Below, piece by piece: positions 63,619 to 64,000 of a stretch of 64,000 nt of DNA. The stretch comes from Crocinitomicaceae bacterium (lineage in GTDB: Bacteria > Bacteroidota > Bacteroidia > Flavobacteriales_D > Crocinitomicaceae). The DNA lies in contig JACJYW010000008.1 in the NCBI GenBank assembly GCA_020635955.1, positions 124,001 to 188,000 of the forward strand, given 5' to 3'. The notes under the pieces are model-generated. The model saw only the letters and a program-made list of their open reading frames with translations, ran no database searches and was not told the DNA's origin. The translations under genes and the position numbers were made by a program. Numbering within the stretch: the stretch's first letter is position 1; each line of letters begins with the position of its first letter.

Positions 63619-64000
63619 TGGAATACTTCTTCAAGGCCGTTTCTTACATCCTGCATCCCTTTTTTATGACTTTATTGGGCTTGTTCGTTTTGTTCGAATC
63701 TCCAACTATTCCCAACAGCTATTATTTATATGATGCCCTTTATTTCTTTCCACAAGAAGCAAAGACTGTGCTTTATATTGTGTTGGGAATTCTAACCTTA
63801 TTTGCACCAGGATTGAGTTTATTGATCATGTATTGGAACAAAATGGTAAGCAGTTTGGATCTAAAAAAAAGAGAAGAGCGTATCATGCCTTTCATTTTGG
63901 TGACCTTCTACTATATTTTAGCATACATCTATTTAAGAGTTCAGATACCTGAATACCTTCAACATCCGGCATTGATGAGTTTTATTTTTGGGATCATCCT
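63618..64000 (+). CDS. Polytopic membrane protein after rpoN (partial)
   Basis: Starts at ATG 63618, sharing one base with the rpoN stop, and runs off the right edge. The visible 127 residues contain about four hydrophobic helices (FFKAVSYILHPFFMTLLGLFVLF, TVLYIVLGILTLFAPGLSLL, FILVTFYYILAYIYL and ALMSFIFGII) and the basic motif LDLKKREERIMPF between helices 2 and 3. It may be a PAP2-like or unnamed Bacteroidota membrane protein; the C-terminal half would be needed to tell. Confidence 0.6.
   Translation, partial: MEYFFKAVSYILHPFFMTLLGLFVLFESPTIPNSYYLYDALYFFPQEAKTVLYIVLGILTLFAPGLSLLIMYWNKMVSSLDLKKREERIMPFILVTFYYILAYIYLRVQIPEYLQHPALMSFIFGII

Noticed and set aside
1..64000. tRNA or rRNA genes
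   Set aside because: No cloverleaf-like or rRNA-like sequences were noticed; intergenic gaps are mostly short. A covariance-model scan would be decisive.

Overview
The window reads as chromosomal DNA of a Bacteroidota bacterium, most likely order Flavobacteriales (a Crocinitomicaceae- or Cryomorphaceae-like lineage is a guess). The evidence is AT-rich DNA, several secreted proteins with type IX secretion system (T9SS) sorting domains (type A and type B), a PorP/SprF-like outer-membrane protein next to a giant adhesin, promoters of the TAnnTTTG type, few Shine-Dalgarno sequences, frequent TTG/GTG starts, and the typical dut / nucleotidyltransferase / TPR / DUF4292 / EnvC gene order. No RNA genes, prophage, insertion sequence or CRISPR array were seen.

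Layout. 1-5.6 kb: a truncated redoxin-type lipid/thiol protein, a DUF1801 protein, two outer-membrane-like proteins, a PKD-repeat T9SS cargo and an unknown secreted protein. 5.6-11.2 kb: a helical-repeat protein, then hemA-hemC-hemD (early tetrapyrrole synthesis) facing lspA and a DksA-like regulator. 11.3-19.6 kb: nitroreductase, secreted M43 metalloprotease, uvrC, a secreted von Willebrand A protein, and an LVIVD-repeat lipoprotein. 19.7-22.4 kb: the yicC-gmk-nadD-hemJ operon; hemJ supplies a late haem step. 22.4-30.1 kb: secreted proteins of unknown role (one small lipoprotein built of three exact 40-residue Trp-heptad repeats), a crotonase, a polysaccharide flippase, a T9SS cargo and a TPR protein. 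30.2-35.5 kb: an envelope operon dut-nucleotidyltransferase-TPR lipoprotein-DUF4292 lipoprotein-EnvC-like amidase activator with a degenerate LytM site.

35.5-37.4 kb holds an ECF sigma factor with an unusual anti-sigma-like partner that carries a TonB C-terminal domain. 37.5-45.2 kb has a GT-C-like membrane protein, a TPR-transmembrane-PP2C phosphatase, and a dinB-dnaE translesion polymerase pair separated by a palindromic repeat. 45.2-51.2 kb contains a repeat-bearing intergenic region and an operon of a small HMA-fold protein, a 1239-residue Ig-repeat adhesin (T9SS type B) and its PorP/SprF-like partner, driven by a good TTTG-N20-TAnnTTTG promoter. 51.4-64 kb has a polytopic membrane protein, a probable seven-bladed propeller, lysC, sucA-sucB with a lipoprotein/Pmp3 fusion, dprA, rpoN and a truncated membrane protein.

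Most of the window is housekeeping and envelope biology. I found no convincing complete new defence or mobile system; the most novel items are the Trp-heptad lipoprotein, the sigma/TonB-anti-sigma pair, the HMA-adhesin-PorP operon, the lipoprotein-Pmp3 fusion and the dispersed palindromic repeats.
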